Shown here in pieces: positions 39,478 to 41,344 of a stretch of DNA of 41,344 bases; the stretch's first letter is position 1, and the number at the start of each line of letters is the position of its first letter. The position numbers and the translations under genes are program-made. Location: NCBI RefSeq assembly GCF_000281955.1, contig NZ_AKKF01000159.1, forward strand, positions 1-41,344. Reading direction: 5' to 3'. Below the pieces are notes generated by a model. That model searched no databases. It was not told where the DNA came from and saw nothing but the letters and a program-made list of their open reading frames with translations. The stretch comes from Caulobacter sp. AP07. Lineage in GTDB: Bacteria; Pseudomonadota; Alphaproteobacteria; Caulobacterales; Caulobacteraceae.

Positions 39478-41241
39478 ATGACCCAGGCCGCCGCAGCGCC
39501 TGCCCCCGCCGCCGTTCCGTGGCCCGCCATGTCGGTGAAACAGGCCTACGCCCTGATCACCCAGCCCGGCACGCCCGGCGAAATGGAAGAAATCGACATC
39601 CGGGGCGTCAAGACCCGGGTCTGGAAGAACTGCCCGCCGACCCTGCGCGACACCCTGCTGGTGGGCCGCGCCCACGGCGAGAAGATCTTCCTGGTCCACG
39701 AGGACGAGCGGGTCAGCTTCGAGGCCTTCTACCGCGCCGTGACGGTGTTCGCCGCCGAGCTGGAAGCCTCGGGCGTCAAGAAGGGTGACCGGGTCGCCCT
39801 GATCATGCGCAACCTGCCCGAATGGCCGGTGGCCTTCTATGCCGGCCTGTCGCTGGGCGCGATCCTCACCCCGCTGAACGCCTGGTGGACTGGGCAGGAG
39901 CTGGAATACGGCCTGGTCGATTCCGGCGCCTCGGTGGCGATCATGGACGTCGAGCGCTTCGAGCGCCTGACCGAGCACTTCGACAACTGCCCCGACCTGA
40001 AGCTGGTCTATGTCAGCCGTTCGAAGGAAGAGATCGCCCATCCCTACGTCAAGCGGATGGAGAAGGTGATCGGCTGTCCCAACGACTGGATCACGCTGGA
40101 CGAAAAGCCGCTGTCGACCGTGGAACTGGGCCCGGAAGACGACGCGACGATCTTCTACACCTCCGGCACCACCGGAAAGCCCAAGGGCGCCCTGGGCACC
40201 CATCGCAACGTCAACAGCAACATCTTCGCCGCCGCCGCCGCCGGGGCCCGCAGCTTCCTGCGTCGCGGCGAGGTTCCGCCGCAGCCCGACCCCAGCCTGC
40301 CGCAGAAGGGCGCGCTGATCTCGGTGCCGTTCTTCCACGCCACCGGCTGTTTCGCGGTGATGAACCCGTCGCTGTTCGCCGGCGCCAAGCTGGCGATGAT
40401 CCGCAAGTGGGATCCCGACAAGGCCATGCAGCTGATCCAGGACGAGCGCCTGACCCAGATGGGCGGGGTGCCGACCATCGCCTGGCAGATCATCGAGCAT
40501 CCCAACCGCGACAAGTACGACCTGTCGTCGCTGGAGGCCATCGCCTATGGCGGCGCGCCGTCGGCTCCGGAACTGGTCCGCAAGATCAAGGAAATCTGGC
40601 CCAAGTCGTCGGCCGGCAACGGCTGGGGCATGACCGAGACCTCGGCCACGGCCACCAGCAACTCCGCCGAGGACTACGAGAACCGTCCCGACAGCTGCGG
40701 CCCCGCCGTGCCGGTCACCGACCTGAAGATCATGACCGTCGAGGAACCGCACCGCGAGCTGCCGATCGGCGAGGTCGGCGAGCTGTGGTGCAAGGGTCCG
40801 CAGGTGGTGAAGGGCTACTGGAACAAGCCGGAAGCCACCGCCCAGACCTTCGTCGACGGCTGGGTCAAGACCGGCGACCTGGCGCGGCTGGACGAAGAGG
40901 GCTTCTGTTACATCATCGACCGGGCCAAGGACATGCTGATCCGCGGCGGCGAGAACATCTACTGCATCGAGGTCGAGAACCTGCTCTACGAGCATCCGGC
41001 GATCATGGACGCCGCCCTGGTCGGCATTCCGCACAAGACCCTGGGCGAGGAACCGGCCGCCGTCGTCACCCTCAAGCCCGGCGCGACCGCCACAGAGGCC
41101 GAGCTCCGCGCCTTCGTCGCCGACCGCCTGGCCGCCTTCAAGGTGCCGGTCAAGGTGGTGTTCTGGCCCGAGACCCTGCCGCGCAACGCCAACGGCAAGA
41201 TCATGAAGAACGAGCTGAAGAAGGTGTTCGTGGAGGGGTAG
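39478..41241 (+). CDS. Acyl-CoA synthetase (class I adenylate-forming enzyme)
   Basis: 587 residues. It activates a carboxylic acid to acyl-AMP and then acyl-CoA. P-loop TIFYTSGTTGKPKGALGTHR (about 224-243), GWGMTETS, hinge TGDLARLDEEGFCYIIDRAKDMLIRGGENI and C-terminal catalytic Lys in RNANGKIMKNELKK are all present. The N-terminus has an extra alanine/proline-rich stretch (TQAAAAPAPAAVPWPAM). Chain-length preference cannot be told. CGGGAG lies about 8 bases before ATG 39478. The upstream palindrome matches one before the acyl-CoA dehydrogenases, suggesting common control of acid activation and oxidation. Confidence 0.93.
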   Translation: MTQAAAAPAPAAVPWPAMSVKQAYALITQPGTPGEMEEIDIRGVKTRVWKNCPPTLRDTLLVGRAHGEKIFLVHEDERVSFEAFYRAVTVFAAELEASGVKKGDRVALIMRNLPEWPVAFYAGLSLGAILTPLNAWWTGQELEYGLVDSGASVAIMDVERFERLTEHFDNCPDLKLVYVSRSKEEIAHPYVKRMEKVIGCPNDWITLDEKPLSTVELGPEDDATIFYTSGTTGKPKGALGTHRNVNSNIFAAAAAGARSFLRRGEVPPQPDPSLPQKGALISVPFFHATGCFAVMNPSLFAGAKLAMIRKWDPDKAMQLIQDERLTQMGGVPTIAWQIIEHPNRDKYDLSSLEAIAYGGAPSAPELVRKIKEIWPKSSAGNGWGMTETSATATSNSAEDYENRPDSCGPAVPVTDLKIMTVEEPHRELPIGEVGELWCKGPQVVKGYWNKPEATAQTFVDGWVKTGDLARLDEEGFCYIIDRAKDMLIRGGENIYCIEVENLLYEHPAIMDAALVGIPHKTLGEEPAAVVTLKPGATATEAELRAFVADRLAAFKVPVKVVFWPETLPRNANGKIMKNELKKVFVEG

Positions 41242-41260
41242 GCCGCCTCCACGACGTTTC

Positions 41261-41344
41261 TCCCTCCCCCTCGTGGGGAGGGCGGCCCCGAAGGGGTCGG
41301 GTGGGGTTTGATGAGTCAGCAGGCCCCACCCGTCGGCTTCGCCG
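41261..41344. repeat. Extragenic palindromic element, cut by the window end
   Basis: TCCCTCCCCCTCGTGGGGAG then GGCGGCCCCGAAGGGGTCGG, loop GATGAGTCAGCA, and the start of the return arm (GGCCCCACCCGTCGGCTTCG). Same family as 37661-37785 in the opposite orientation. It begins 19 bp after the acyl-CoA synthetase stop. Confidence 0.75.

Noticed and set aside
1..41344. CRISPR array, prophage, integron or insertion sequence
   Set aside because: No regularly spaced direct repeats, transposase, integrase or phage structural genes were seen. The only repeats are extragenic palindromes.

Overview
Organism. The window is high-GC alphaproteobacterial DNA, most likely from Caulobacter or a very close relative. 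The evidence is a run at 31889-37624: a PIMT-like protein, a TolC/RsaF-type outer membrane channel, the polar organizer PopZ and valyl-tRNA synthetase. From memory, C. crescentus has the rsaFb-popZ-valS part of this run. Further support comes from two promoters matching the Caulobacter housekeeping form (TTGAC-N13/14-GCTANAWC), a Caulobacter/Xanthomonas-type TonB-dependent receptor, and dense extragenic palindromes. I saw no transposase, integrase, phage gene or CRISPR array. It reads as ordinary chromosome with one accessory-like locus. || Layout. 1-1690: tail of a probable GH43-type glycosidase facing a secreted GH29 alpha-L-fucosidase. 2048-5840: dusA, a retropepsin-like protease, two paralogous small secreted Cys proteins flanking a DUF1289 gene, and a divergent CobT-like protein. 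5909-8555: a palindromic operator and two acyl-CoA dehydrogenases separated by an extragenic palindrome. 8592-14487: small proteins, a LOG-family nucleotide hydrolase, a lipoprotein overlapping an Atm1-like ABC exporter, glyoxalase I and a hypothetical gene. 14593-17690: old yellow enzyme, DUF808 membrane protein, FrnE/DsbA-like oxidoreductase and tRNA-Asn(GTT). 17897-28192: the accessory-like locus, with GH3 beta-glucosidase and LacI regulator on the minus strand, a 654-bp regulatory gap, then a TonB-dependent receptor and two tandem flavin-dependent halogenase-type enzymes on the plus strand. 28221-29722: a palindromic repeat and an Rrf2 regulator overlapping a thioredoxin-reductase-like flavoprotein. 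29855-31775: an HExxH protein and a DUF6880-like protein. 31889-37624: the PIMT-like/tolC/popZ/valS run. 37661-41344: repeat elements, a serine hydrolase and an acyl-CoA synthetase. || How the genes work together. The LacI-GH3-TonB receptor-halogenase block looks like a glycoside uptake and degradation locus. The receptor would import a glycoside, GH3 would cleave it in the periplasm, LacI would sense a product, and the two FAD-halogenase homologues, both with the catalytic Lys and Glu, are the unexplained part. A near-identical 17-bp palindrome (CAAACGNNCGTTCGAAC) lies upstream of both the acyl-CoA dehydrogenase pair and the acyl-CoA synthetase about 33 kb away. This suggests one TetR-type fatty-acid or branched-acid regulon. 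|| Limits. All names come from reading motifs and remembered family features, without database searches. Start codons were chosen by ribosome-binding sites and signal peptides. Regulatory sites are pattern matches only.
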